A stretch of 17,819 bases of DNA, taken from JASFYU01 sp045046905 (GTDB lineage: Bacteria > Bacteroidota > Bacteroidia > Flavobacteriales > Flavobacteriaceae). Position numbers and translations under genes: made by a program. Shown in pieces: positions 6,775 to 15,120 of the stretch (position 1 is the stretch's first letter; every line of letters starts with the position of its first letter). The notes beneath the pieces are model-generated. The model saw only the letters and a list, made by a program, of their open reading frames with translations. It did no database searches and was not told the origin of the DNA. The stretch covers positions 1-17,819 of the forward strand of contig JASFYU010000180.1 of NCBI GenBank assembly GCA_045046905.1, written 5' to 3'.

Positions 6775-9189
6775 TCATTCCGTTCGCAAGCCTTTTAGAG
6801 GCTTGATCAAGGCGGCAGCAACCGATTGGTAGCTTATTGTTAAAATGGCAATAAAAGATGCGATGATACCCGCGACTAAAAATATCTCCCAACCAATTTC
6901 TATTCGATAGGCAAAATCTTCTAACCAACGATGCATTATATACCATCCTATAGGAATGGCAATCAGGATTGAAATGAATATCAGTCGTAGAAAATTCCAT
7001 GTCAGTAGCTTATAAATACTCTTGAAGGGTGCGCCTAAAACAATTCGAATACTGATTTCTTTGTTACGCTGCTCCACCATAAAGGCCGATAACGCAAACA
7101 ACCCTAAACAGGCCACCAAAATGGCAAAGAAGGCAAAGCTGTTAAAGATTTTACCCATTCGTTGTACATCACCATGCATGTGAGCAAATTTTTGATCTAA
7201 AAAACTATAGTTTAAAACTTGGTTGGGCACATTGCGGTCCCAAATGGCCCCGATAGCAGCCAGGGCTTCGTTTATATTACCCGAATTAAGTTTTACCGAG
7301 ACTGTACTTATGCCAGGCCCTATAACCAACGCCAAAGGGGTAATATCTTCTTTTAACGATTTAAAATGGAAATCTTCTACAACGCCAACAATGGTCCAAT
7401 GTTGGTAGTTATTATCAATCTGTTTTCCAAGAGGTTTTTCAAGACCAAGATTAGATACCATTTGTTGATTTATAATTATGGAATTGATAGAATCGAACGA
7501 AAATTCTTTAGAAAAATCACGTCCTTCTTTTAGGTGCATTCCTAGGGTTTTGATATAATCATAACCTACTCGCCAAGTTTGGCTTAAAACACCCGGATCT
7601 TCACTGCCTTTGCCGACATTTTTAAAAGTGGTCTGGTTGCGCTTAGACCCTTCGACAGGTAAATAATCACTTAGAGAAACCTGTTGTACTTGTGGCAATT
7701 GTAATAGCTGTTCTTTAAAACTCTGCGCTTTATTTCCAAGAACATTGGCACCTTCGAGTAGTATAACTTGCTCTTTTTCATACCCCAGTTCTTTTTTGAG
7801 TATAAAGTCCATTTGTTGATAAATAATCAGGGTTCCTATAATTAAAATTATCGAGGTGGTAAATTGAAAAACAACCAATGCACTTCGTAGGTTACCACTC
7901 TTGCTCCCTATTTTCACATTCCCCTTCAGCACGTCAACCGGCTTAAATGCTGATAAATAGAATGCCGGATATACCCCTGCAATTAAGCCGATAATCAAAG
8001 TTGAAACCAATAAAACAGGTATAAACCACGAAGTCGCCATGGGCATACCAATTGATTTTGCCGCCATGGCGTTGAACATGGGGAGTAGCAACCAAGCCAA
8101 TACTACTCCTAGTATAAGTGAAATGAAGCTGAACAAGACGGATTCGGTCAAAAATTGCGCGACCAGATTACTTTTAAATGCCCCGACGGTTTTGCGCAGT
8201 CCGACTTCTTTCGCCCTTTTTGCAGATTTGGCTGTGGCCAGATTGATAAAATTAATGGCCGCCAATAGTAAAATAAACCCGGCAATGGCAGCAAACAGCC
8301 ATATAAAACGAATATCACCATGTTTTAATCCATCGGCCATTTCAATATCGGATTTTAGATGAATGTCGGCAATAGGCTGTAGTTTGTACTCTATGGTTCT
8401 TAAAATATCGATAAAACCTGCATCCCGGCCTCTTTCAATTTGCGCAGGAATCACATAATCTTCTAGTATCGAAGACATTTTTTTCTGCAATGCCTCTAAG
8501 TCGCTTCTTTCATCGACCAAAACATAGGTGAAATAATTTTGTGATGTCCAGCTCATATTAGTATCATTTATGGGCATCAAAAAATCGAAATCTAAATGTG
8601 CATTAGCGGGAAAATCATTCATCACCCCTGTTATGGTAAAAGGGTTTGAAGAATTATCATCTAAAATCAATGTTTGTCCCAAAGCATTTCCTTCAGGAAA
8701 ATATTTAGCTGCTCTAGATTCCGAAATAACAATACTTCCAGGGCTTAAAGCATCCTTAGAATTTCCTTGCGCTAATTGAATTTCAAGAATTTCAAATATT
8801 TTTTTATCTCCGTATAAAAACCCTTGTTCAAAATTGTTTTGGCTCTCACTGGCCAAACGAAAGGCTCTTTTTCCCCCAGAGGCAAGGGCAGATCCAAATA
8901 CCTTGCCGGCCTTTATAATTTCAGGAAAATCGGCTTCTAAGGTTTCGGCGAACGGTAAGGGAAAATGAGTGCTTTTTTTCATTTCTCCATTAATTTCTGC
9001 TTGTAGAACTACCCTGAATATATTGTCTTTATTATCGTAATGTGTATCATAACCAAGTTCATCTTTAATAAAGAGAGCGATTAACAAACATGCGGCAATA
9101 CCCATGGCAAATCCTCCTATTTTTATAAAGGTGAACAGCTTATCATTTTTGATTCCCCGCAAAGCGATTTTCAAATAGTTTTTGTACAT
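6775..9189 (-). CDS. MacB/FtsX-type ABC transporter permease, paralogue 3
   Basis: Inner-membrane permease of 804 residues. Order: membrane segment 19-41, extracytoplasmic domain 1 (about 42-292, ITGVMNDFPANAH at 186-198), FtsX module 1 (293-316, 344-370, 388-411, motif AKRAKEVGLRKTVGA at 323-337), segment 435-457, domain 2 (GVVEDFHFKSL at 602-612) and FtsX module 2 (682-704, 731-752, 766-786). The second cytoplasmic motif is EQRNKEISIRIVLGA (706-720): the usual GIRK is SIRI here. The usual NP near the C-terminus is KP (ALIKPLKGLRTE), so this copy has drifted at two signature sites. Overall it looks closest to paralogue 5. It has no ATPase domain. A composite repeat spacer lies on each side. 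The start fits the family consensus MYKNYLKIALR. Substrate unknown. Confidence 0.93.
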   Translation of the reverse strand: MYKNYLKIALRGIKNDKLFTFIKIGGFAMGIAACLLIALFIKDELGYDTHYDNKDNIFRVVLQAEINGEMKKSTHFPLPFAETLEADFPEIIKAGKVFGSALASGGKRAFRLASESQNNFEQGFLYGDKKIFEILEIQLAQGNSKDALSPGSIVISESRAAKYFPEGNALGQTLILDDNSSNPFTITGVMNDFPANAHLDFDFLMPINDTNMSWTSQNYFTYVLVDERSDLEALQKKMSSILEDYVIPAQIERGRDAGFIDILRTIEYKLQPIADIHLKSDIEMADGLKHGDIRFIWLFAAIAGFILLLAAINFINLATAKSAKRAKEVGLRKTVGAFKSNLVAQFLTESVLFSFISLILGVVLAWLLLPMFNAMAAKSIGMPMATSWFIPVLLVSTLIIGLIAGVYPAFYLSAFKPVDVLKGNVKIGSKSGNLRSALVVFQFTTSIILIIGTLIIYQQMDFILKKELGYEKEQVILLEGANVLGNKAQSFKEQLLQLPQVQQVSLSDYLPVEGSKRNQTTFKNVGKGSEDPGVLSQTWRVGYDYIKTLGMHLKEGRDFSKEFSFDSINSIIINQQMVSNLGLEKPLGKQIDNNYQHWTIVGVVEDFHFKSLKEDITPLALVIGPGISTVSVKLNSGNINEALAAIGAIWDRNVPNQVLNYSFLDQKFAHMHGDVQRMGKIFNSFAFFAILVACLGLFALSAFMVEQRNKEISIRIVLGAPFKSIYKLLTWNFLRLIFISILIAIPIGWYIMHRWLEDFAYRIEIGWEIFLVAGIIASFIAILTISYQSVAAALIKPLKGLRTE

Positions 9190-9266
9190 AGTTCTTGTTT
9201 TTTGATTTGATGATTGATGCTTCTACTACGCCCAACATACGTATTGTTCGTTGATCGTTATTAGTC

Positions 9267-9297
9267 CGCCCCTAGCCCCCTCCAAAGGAGGAGGAAC
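9267..9297. repeat. C-rich/G-rich hairpin repeat, copy 4 (module A)
   Basis: CCCCCTCC (9276-9283), AAA, then GGAGGAGG (9287-9294), with one mismatch in the stem. It lies 77 bases upstream of the permease start at 9189, the greatest distance of the copies with a visible gene. Confidence 0.82.
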
Positions 9298-9448
9298 TGG
9301 TTTGTGGTTCATTCTTTTTTTAGTTCTTCGCTGTCTGGCATCTCTCAATCGTAAGCTGTGCTTTTCATTGTTACACCTACCTACTGCAGGCAGGTTCAAA
9401 TACACACATTGCTTTATTGTTCATTGGCACTACCCTGATTAGTACTGA

Positions 9449-9525
9449 CCATTCATTGTTCATTGCTAACTGTTCACTGATAACTGTTTACTATTCACTC
9501 ATTACTGTTCACTTTCAACTAATAA
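9449..9525. repeat. 7-bp tandem repeat array
   Basis: Ten clear heptads from TTGTTCA (9456) to CTAATAA (9519-9525), preceded by the weaker CCATTCA. The second half (from CTATTCA at 9491) recurs 133 bases later. Confidence 0.8.
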
Positions 9526-9561
9526 CAAACAGTTTGCTACGTGCCTCGCAAAAACGTTCTA
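9526..9561. repeat. 36-bp element B, copy 4
   Basis: One change in the loop (GCTACG for GCTTCG), with the stem TTTGC/GCAAA intact. Confidence 0.78.
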
Positions 9562-9658
9562 TTGCTCACTGTTTATTGTTTATTGCTAATTGTTCACTGT
9601 CAACTGTTACTGTTCACTGTTTACTATTCACTCATTACTGTTCACTTTCAATTGATAA
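9562..9658. repeat. 7-bp tandem repeat array with one 6-bp unit
   Basis: Heptads from TTGCTCA (9562) to TTGATAA (9652-9658). One unit, CTGTTA at 9604-9609, has only six bases. This is the only slip seen in the permease spacers and it leaves the later register shifted by one. Confidence 0.78.
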
Positions 9659-9694
9659 CAAACAGTTTGCTTCGTGCCTCGCAAAAACGTTCTA
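9659..9694. repeat. 36-bp element B, copy 5
   Basis: Consensus sequence, exactly 133 bases after copy 4. Confidence 0.78.
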
Positions 9695-9741
9695 TTGTTC
9701 ATTGTTTACTGCTCACTGTTTATTGTTAACTGTTCATTGAC
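9695..9741. repeat. 7-bp tandem repeat array ending at a permease stop
   Basis: Six heptads (9695-9736), then TTGAC, then the stop codon at 9742. The phase to the stop is as in the other arrays despite the slip further out. Confidence 0.8.
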
Positions 9742-12183
9742 CTATTCGCTTCTTAAACTTTTTATGGGGTTCACATTAGCCGCTGCCATAGTTCGCATGC
9801 CAATAATGAGTACAGCTATTAAGAGCATTGCGATTCCGCTTAAAGGGAAAATCCACCAACTTAAGGTGGTCTTAAAAGCAAAATCTTGAAGCCAATTATT
9901 CATTCCCCACCAAGCTATTGGTAATGCAATTGCAAAGGCGATACCAACAAGAATCAAAAATTCTTTACATAGTAATATGTTCAATTGCGCTAAAGAGGCA
10001 CCTAGTACTTTTCTAATTCCAATTTCTTTAGTACGTCTTTCGGTATTATGAATAACTAAACCTAATAAACCAAGACAACTAATGAGAATGGCAAAACCAG
10101 TAGCCCACCTGAGCAATACCGAGGTTTTTCTTTCTTGATTATAGAAATTCTTTACGGTATCATTCATGAAATTGATTTCAAAATCATCTTCAGGGTAAAT
10201 CGTTTTCCAAGCGCTTTTAATTTTAGAAATAACCTGGGGCAAATTATTTGAAGCTTCTGCAAGAAGTGAAAAATGAACGGTATTGAATTGGGCATAAAAA
10301 TCTCTATTACTATCACCGACCAATGCCATAGGTTTTATGTTCGTATGCAATGAACGTTGATGAAAATCTTTCATAACACCAACGATAGGGAATTGTTCAT
10401 CACCAATCTTTAAAAATTTATCAACAGCATCTACAGGGTTTTGGAACCCTAGTATTTTAGAATAGGTTTCATTAATAACAAATTCTTGAATAGAATCATT
10501 GCGTCTATCTCGACCCGCCAATAGTTCAATATCATATAATTCGAGATAATTGAGATCACCAAAGAGTTGTTGTAAATCAGTATTTATGTTTTTGTCACCA
10601 TCAATATATGTAGCAATCGTCGAATTGCTATTATTGGAAGCAGGAGGGTTATTCGCTAGACTGATTATAGTAATTTCCGGAATTTTATTCATTGCTTCCA
10701 CAAAGTTGATACGCTTGTCTAAATCATCATCATGCCAAGCACGGACAAAGGCATTTGTTTCTGTCTTAAAGCCCATATCTTTTGACATTAGAAAGTGCAA
10801 TTGTTTACCTACAATTAATGTGGCCACTATAAATACTTGAGCGATTACAAATTGAAAAACGGTCAAATATTTTCGAACCGCCCATTTATGATTTCCTGAA
10901 ATAATTTGATTTTTTAAAACGGAAACTGGTTTGTAGTTCGAAAGCACAAGTGCCGGATAAAAGCCCGATAAAAAAGTAACCAATAGCAATAGACCGACTA
11001 TAGATATTATACTAAGAGGAGTCGCCAAAAGGTTGAATTGAACTCCTTTCGGAATAAAATCAGAAAACACTTTTAACATGCCGGAAGCCATAAATATCGA
11101 CAAGAATGTCGCAGCTAAAGTCAACACTAGTGTTTCTCCTAAAAATTGAAAAATCAGTTGTTTTTTAGAGCTTCCAAGTGTTTTTCGAATTCCAATTTCT
11201 TTGGCTCGTTTAGTTGCTTGTGCAGTATTTAAATTGATAAAATTAATACATCCCAATATCAATAAAAATAGAGCTACTATTCCTAAACTCATTAGGATAC
11301 TCTTATTCGCTTGACCTTTCGAATTATTAAAAATACCATAATCTCCATTAAAATGTATGTCTTCTAGAGGCTGTAAATGAAAATTACGCCTTTGTCCCCT
11401 ATCATATGTTTCTTTGTCGGCATGTTCATAGGCTACAGCATCTAATTGTTTTTGAATAACCGTTAAATCAATATTCGGAAGAGTTTTTACGAAGACTTGG
11501 GTAGAAGAATTAGTGCCATTCCACTCCTTACTGTTCACCTGTCTATCCATAAAAGTATTTCGAGCCGTTTTTAACGAAATAAATTCGTTGAAATAAAGAT
11601 CGGTACGCTGATCCAAATCAGCGACAACACCTGATATTTTTAGAGGTATGTCATCATTGTACCAAAGGGTTTTGCCAATGGTTTGTTGCGGACTACTATC
11701 AGGAAAATATTTTGTCGCTTTACTTTGAGTAAGTACTACATAGTTAGGTTCTGAAAGATTTTTGGGTGAACCCGCAAGCCATTGGTATTCAAAGAGGTCA
11801 AAATAGGCTTGGTCGGTGACAATGGCACCTTCAATATTTCTAAAACGTTGGTTTTTTTGTTTGTTTTCAATACTGCTGAAGTTCATATTAAAAAACACAC
11901 TCACTTTCTCAAGTCCGCTTACATGCTCTTTGGCATAGTCACCCATTGGCACTGCGACCCCTCGATTATGAAAATCACCTTCCGGAGTTATAAAATCAGA
12001 AGTAATACGGTAAATACGATTACCGTCTGAGTGAAATTTATCAAAAGTTAAATCATAATAAATAATTATGCCAATGGCAAATGAAGCACTTAATCCAATG
12101 GAGAGTCCTATGATATTTATCAAAGAAAATACTTTGTTTTTCCAAAGATTGCGTAATGCGATTTTCAAATAGTTTTTGTACAT
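9742..12183 (-). CDS. MacB/FtsX-type ABC transporter permease, paralogue 4
   Basis: Inner-membrane permease of 813 residues. Membrane segment 19-42, then extracytoplasmic domain 1 (about 43-293) with IGKT at 169-172 and a diverged SGVVADLDQRTD (184-195) where relatives have TGIMDDFPxNTH. FtsX module 1 lies at 295-317, 347-372 and 392-414, with TKRAKEIGIRKTLG at 324-337 followed by GSSKKQLIFQF, a stretch it shares almost unchanged with paralogue 1. Then come segment 438-459, domain 2 (GVMKDFHQRSL at 602-612) and FtsX module 2 (691-712, 742-760, 774-796; ERRTKEIGIRKVLGA at 715-729). The gene appears richer in A and T at third codon positions than paralogue 6, judged by eye. It has no ATPase domain. 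Upstream (12184-12429) it lacks the usual repeat modules. The start matches MYKNYLKIALRN. Substrate unknown. Confidence 0.93.
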   Translation of the reverse strand: MYKNYLKIALRNLWKNKVFSLINIIGLSIGLSASFAIGIIIYYDLTFDKFHSDGNRIYRITSDFITPEGDFHNRGVAVPMGDYAKEHVSGLEKVSVFFNMNFSSIENKQKNQRFRNIEGAIVTDQAYFDLFEYQWLAGSPKNLSEPNYVVLTQSKATKYFPDSSPQQTIGKTLWYNDDIPLKISGVVADLDQRTDLYFNEFISLKTARNTFMDRQVNSKEWNGTNSSTQVFVKTLPNIDLTVIQKQLDAVAYEHADKETYDRGQRRNFHLQPLEDIHFNGDYGIFNNSKGQANKSILMSLGIVALFLLILGCINFINLNTAQATKRAKEIGIRKTLGSSKKQLIFQFLGETLVLTLAATFLSIFMASGMLKVFSDFIPKGVQFNLLATPLSIISIVGLLLLVTFLSGFYPALVLSNYKPVSVLKNQIISGNHKWAVRKYLTVFQFVIAQVFIVATLIVGKQLHFLMSKDMGFKTETNAFVRAWHDDDLDKRINFVEAMNKIPEITIISLANNPPASNNSNSTIATYIDGDKNINTDLQQLFGDLNYLELYDIELLAGRDRRNDSIQEFVINETYSKILGFQNPVDAVDKFLKIGDEQFPIVGVMKDFHQRSLHTNIKPMALVGDSNRDFYAQFNTVHFSLLAEASNNLPQVISKIKSAWKTIYPEDDFEINFMNDTVKNFYNQERKTSVLLRWATGFAILISCLGLLGLVIHNTERRTKEIGIRKVLGASLAQLNILLCKEFLILVGIAFAIALPIAWWGMNNWLQDFAFKTTLSWWIFPLSGIAMLLIAVLIIGMRTMAAANVNPIKSLRSE

Positions 12184-12429
12184 AGTATTCTATTTCTGTG
12201 CGGCTTTGACAATTGAAGGAATCTCAATGTCTAAATGAGAATCGATTTTCATGCCATATTCTTAATGTTCTAAAAATGAAGTGTTTATACAAAAAATAAC
12301 CGGATTATAATTTTTTATTGTAAAATATTTGGACAGAATATGTATAATATATTGACAACGACTAACCTGTGTTATAAAGGCCTTCTACATGTAATTTTTA
12401 AATGGTTTTCCTTTTTTGATATATACTAT
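12184..12429. other. AT-rich spacer lacking the composite repeat
   Basis: No gene, module A, B or D, or heptad run is seen. TGTAAAATATTTGGACAG (12319-12336) shares 16 bases with the left arm of the inverted repeat at 1292-1328, but its partner arm is missing. TCTCA and TGAGA form only a minor stem nearby. No promoter is confidently recognised, although this spacer must serve paralogue 4 if that gene has its own transcript. Confidence 0.7.
12320..12334. repeat. Single arm of the GTAAAATATTTGGAC inverted repeat
   Basis: Exact copy of the arm at 1292-1306. The second arm is not present: the expected GTCCAAATATTTTAC is replaced by unrelated AT-rich sequence. It lies 95 bases past the stop of paralogue 5. 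Confidence 0.6.
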
Positions 12430-14829
12430 TTATTCATCTCGCAGCGCCTTGATCGGATTCATAGTTGCCGCCCTAAAACTCTTCCAACCAATGGTGCCAA
12501 AAGCTATAATAATAGTAATTAGTGCTGCCAAAACGAATAACCACCATTGCATATTTATACGATAGGCAAAACCTTCAAGCCATTTGTTCATTAAATAATA
12601 GCTTAAAGGAAAAGCGATAAAGAATGAAACAAAAACCAATTTTAAGAAGTCTTTAGAAAGCATTGCCACAATCTCTGAAACGCTAGAGCCTAAAACCTTT
12701 CTTATCCCAATTTCTTTGAATCGTTGTTCGGCGGTAAAAGTGATGAGGCCAAAGAGACCCAAGCAGGCTATAAAAATTGTAAGCAATGCAAAAATTTGCA
12801 ATACAGCACCCATTTTTTGTTCTGTTACGTAGGTTTGATTGTATGCATCGTCAAGAATTGAATAGCCAAAGGTGTCGTTGGCATCAAAACTTTTCCAGAG
12901 TTCTTGAGTATCTGAAATCAAACCTGACATTTCAGACGATTTCGCTTTTATTATGAGTCCGCCATAGGGAGCGTTCATCATTAATAAAGGATCTATTGGC
13001 TGATGTAGTGATTTGAAGTGAAAGTCTTTAATTACCCCTATCACCGTTTTTGTACCTCTGCGTTCAAATATCTTTTTACCTAAGGGTTCTTCTCCTAGAC
13101 CTAATATTTTTACGGCTGTTTCATTGATAATTACATTTGTGGAATCAGCCCCAAATTCTTTGGAAAAATTTCTTCCTGCCACCAATTTCATCCCCATTGT
13201 TGGTATATAATTCTCATCAATGTTGTACACGGGCATCCTTCTGCTGAATTGACCGTCCTTAATGATCATAGCCATATTATTATCCGAACTACCAGCCGGA
13301 ACAAAAGCAGAGTTTGTAATTGATGCAACTTTGGGGTTTTTTAGCAACTCATTTTTAAAAGCATTTTGGTCATTACCCAATAAATATGACTTGCGGATGA
13401 CCAGCAATTGGTCTCTGTCATATCCTATATCTTTATTTTGAATATACTGCATTTGCTGGTTGACCACTAGGGTGGCTAATATTAGGCCTGCTGAAATCAC
13501 AAATTGAAACACTACCAAACCACTTCGGATGCCTTTATTTTTATTTCCTCCCAAAAATTTACTCTTTAAGGCTGTAATTGGTTTAAAGGATGACAAATAG
13601 AATGCAGGGTAACCTCCTGCCAAAAGGCTGATCAAAAAAGTTAAAATCACTAGCGATACCATAACAGTGGGGTGCCATAGAAAATCTAACTGTAATTCTT
13701 TACCAGACATGCCATTGTAAAACGGAAGGGATACAACTACCATAATAGAAGCAAATACCATTGCCATCAGGGTTGCAATAAAAGATTCTGACAAAAATTG
13801 ATAGCGTAATTGATTTTTGTTAGACCCCAAGACTTTTCTTATCCCTACCTCTTTCGCCCTTTTGGCCGCTGTAGCGGTAGAGAGATTCATAAAATTAATA
13901 CAGGCAATCAATAACATAAAAAGAGCAACAGCACTGAAAATGTACACATACTTAATATTACCACCTTGCTCTAATTGGCTATAAGCAGCATTATCAGAAT
14001 ATAAATGAATATCGGTTAGCGGAAAAATCCTAAACCCTAATTGATTCTTTTTGGTAAATTCTTCAAACGGTACACCCATTTTTCCGAGCATTTTTGGACC
14101 CATATATTTCTCTACGATATGAGGTAATTTTGATTCTAGAATCTTGTAATCAGATCCCTCCTTTAGAAGTAAATACGTAAAGAAATCACCTCCAAACCAA
14201 TTATCGCCCTTAGCCTCATCTAAGCCTTCGATGGATGCAAAAATTTCAAAATGGAAGTGTGAATTCGTAGGAACTTCATCGATAATTCCAGTTACACGAA
14301 ACGGTTGCTCTTGACCATCCAAATGAAATAATTTTCCTATGGCATTTGAAACACCGAAAAATTTCTTTGCTTCAGCTTTTGTGATAACGGCGGTATTTGG
14401 TTCTTTAAGTGGAGATTTAGAATCACCATCGATAATAGGCAATGTGAAAACATCAAAGAAATTGGAATCAACAAAGGCAAATCTATCTTCATTGTATGAT
14501 TGGTTCTCAACCACGATCTTAGGCGTACCAAAATTTCGGATGCGGGTTGCATCTATAACTTCAGGAAACTCTTGCTTTAATGTCTGACCCACAGGTGCCA
14601 TAACTGCACCTTCCTTCATTTCCTCTCCATTGATTTTAGCCCTAAAAACAACGGTGACAATTTCGTCTGCCTTCTCATTATATCTGTCATAGCTCAACTC
14701 GTCCACAACAAATAACATGATAATCAGGCAAGAAGCTATACCCAAAGCAAGCCCCACGATATTAATAGAGAATACTCCTTTATTCTTTAGAATGTTTCGC
14801 CAAGCGATCTTTAGATTGTTTTTGAACAT
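12430..14829 (-). CDS. MacB/FtsX-type ABC transporter permease, paralogue 5
   Basis: Inner-membrane permease of 799 residues. Membrane segment 18-42, extracytoplasmic domain 1 (about 43-290, VTGIIDEVPTNSH at 179-191), FtsX module 1 (293-315, 346-370, 388-411; AKRAKEVGIRKVLG at 322-335), segment 435-457, domain 2 (GVIKDFHFKSL at 598-608) and FtsX module 2 (677-699, 729-747, 761-781; EQRFKEIGIRKVLG at 701-714), ending NPIKALRDE. No Walker motifs. It is closest by eye to paralogue 3: both share GYPAFYLSSFKP-like and LVVFQF stretches and the FHFKSL motif. Its leader, unlike the others, is made of heptads (TTAGTTA, TTCGTTA and so on, + strand) that reach to within six bases of the ATG. The start fits the family N-terminus MFKNNLKIAWRN. 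Substrate unknown. Confidence 0.93.
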   Translation of the reverse strand: MFKNNLKIAWRNILKNKGVFSINIVGLALGIASCLIIMLFVVDELSYDRYNEKADEIVTVVFRAKINGEEMKEGAVMAPVGQTLKQEFPEVIDATRIRNFGTPKIVVENQSYNEDRFAFVDSNFFDVFTLPIIDGDSKSPLKEPNTAVITKAEAKKFFGVSNAIGKLFHLDGQEQPFRVTGIIDEVPTNSHFHFEIFASIEGLDEAKGDNWFGGDFFTYLLLKEGSDYKILESKLPHIVEKYMGPKMLGKMGVPFEEFTKKNQLGFRIFPLTDIHLYSDNAAYSQLEQGGNIKYVYIFSAVALFMLLIACINFMNLSTATAAKRAKEVGIRKVLGSNKNQLRYQFLSESFIATLMAMVFASIMVVVSLPFYNGMSGKELQLDFLWHPTVMVSLVILTFLISLLAGGYPAFYLSSFKPITALKSKFLGGNKNKGIRSGLVVFQFVISAGLILATLVVNQQMQYIQNKDIGYDRDQLLVIRKSYLLGNDQNAFKNELLKNPKVASITNSAFVPAGSSDNNMAMIIKDGQFSRRMPVYNIDENYIPTMGMKLVAGRNFSKEFGADSTNVIINETAVKILGLGEEPLGKKIFERRGTKTVIGVIKDFHFKSLHQPIDPLLMMNAPYGGLIIKAKSSEMSGLISDTQELWKSFDANDTFGYSILDDAYNQTYVTEQKMGAVLQIFALLTIFIACLGLFGLITFTAEQRFKEIGIRKVLGSSVSEIVAMLSKDFLKLVFVSFFIAFPLSYYLMNKWLEGFAYRINMQWWLFVLAALITIIIAFGTIGWKSFRAATMNPIKALRDE

Positions 14830-14835
14830 GATTTC

Positions 14836-14891
14836 TTAGTTATTCGTTATTTGTTAATCGTTGTTCGTTGTTGGTTCATGTTTGTTCAATT
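14836..14891. repeat. 7-bp repeat run in the leader of paralogue 5
   Basis: About eight heptads, variant TTNGTTR (TTAGTTA at 14836, TTCGTTA, TTTGTTA, TTCGTTG at 14864). Unlike the others this run sits at the 5' end of a gene. Confidence 0.65.
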
Positions 14892-14944
14892 ATTACTGTT
14901 TACTGCTCATTGTCCCCTTTTTTCTTTCAACTCTCAACTGATAA

Positions 14945-14980
14945 CAAACAGTTTGCCTCGTGCCTCGCAAAGACATTCTA
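14945..14980. repeat. 36-bp element B, copy 6
   Basis: Most diverged copy: GCCTCG for GCTTCG and GACATTC for AACGTTC. The TTTGC/GCAAA stem is kept. Confidence 0.75.
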
Positions 14981-15010
14981 TTGTTCATTGCTAACTGATA
15001 ACTGTTTACT
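14981..15010. repeat. Short 7-bp repeat run
   Basis: Four heptads (TTGTTCA, TTGCTAA, CTGATAA, CTGTTTA, 14981-15008), after which the register is lost in TCATGG. The run does not reach a stop codon. It probably once ran on towards the stop of the deleted gene and was interrupted by the inverted repeat. Confidence 0.65.
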
Positions 15011-15033
15011 GTCATGGTTCTCGTTTTTTTGTA

Positions 15034-15066
15034 AGACCTAACAGGTCTTAAAGACCTGTTAGGTCT
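15034..15066. repeat. Perfect 16-bp inverted repeat
   Basis: AGACCTAACAGGTCTT (15034-15049) and its exact complement (15051-15066) surround a single A. On the + strand a T-run precedes it, and on the minus strand an A-run follows it, so it is not a standard terminator in either sense. I recall AGACCTGTTAGGT-type palindromes as dispersed repeats in Bacteroidetes. Confidence 0.8.
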
Positions 15067-15075
15067 AGTTTCCAA

Positions 15076-15120
15076 TCATTCTGTTCGCAAGCTTTTTACA
15101 GGGTTGGCATTATCTATCAT
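15076..15120 (-). pseudogene. 3' remnant of a seventh MacB/FtsX-type permease gene
   Basis: The minus strand reads MIDNANPVKSLRTE followed by a TGA stop at 15076-15078. This matches the C-terminal signature of the six intact neighbours (NPIKSLRSE, NPVESLRDE, KPLKGLRTE). DNA around the stop also resembles the end of paralogue 3 (TCATTCYGTTCGCAAGC on +). Upstream of these codons the sequence switches within about ten bases to repeat module D, so the rest of the gene and the near part of its leader are gone. It lies between two partial spacers, where a gene would be expected. The match is short, but the frame, stop and position all agree. The exact junction (15117-15127) is uncertain because the flanking CATTGTTA may belong to the spacer. 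Confidence 0.72.

Larger units (their letters stand above)
9190..9741. repeat. Composite repeat spacer S3, longest of the series
   Basis: No gene is present. From the permease start at 9189 there are about 55 non-repeated bases, heptad-like bases (TTGTTCG at 9244), module A (9267-9297), the TGGTTTGTGGTTCATTC linker and module D (about 9387-9423). Heptads then alternate with two B elements up to the stop at 9742. Between D and the first heptads, 9424-9448 differs from S1 and S2 and has no B. A segment of 133 bases is duplicated (9491-9623 and 9624-9741). The + strand ORFs across the heptads, including one of 107 codons, are artefacts of the repeat. Confidence 0.85.

Noticed and set aside
6746..7000. 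84-codon minus-strand frame overlapping the end of paralogue 3
   Set aside because: It overlaps the conserved C-terminal coding region of paralogue 3 in another frame and has no recognisable features.
9417..9740. Open + strand frames of 60-107 codons in the spacers (also 3706-3927, 6477-6752, 9541-9729)
   Set aside because: They run through heptad arrays. A 7-bp unit without stops on the + strand gives a 21-base, seven-residue periodic peptide rich in Cys, Leu, Ile and His, which shows repeat structure and not a protein family.
12184..12429. Bacteroidetes-type promoter (TAnnTTTG) upstream of paralogue 4
   Set aside because: The nearest match (TATTTTTTG, minus strand) has one base too many and no convincing -33 TTTG at the right distance.
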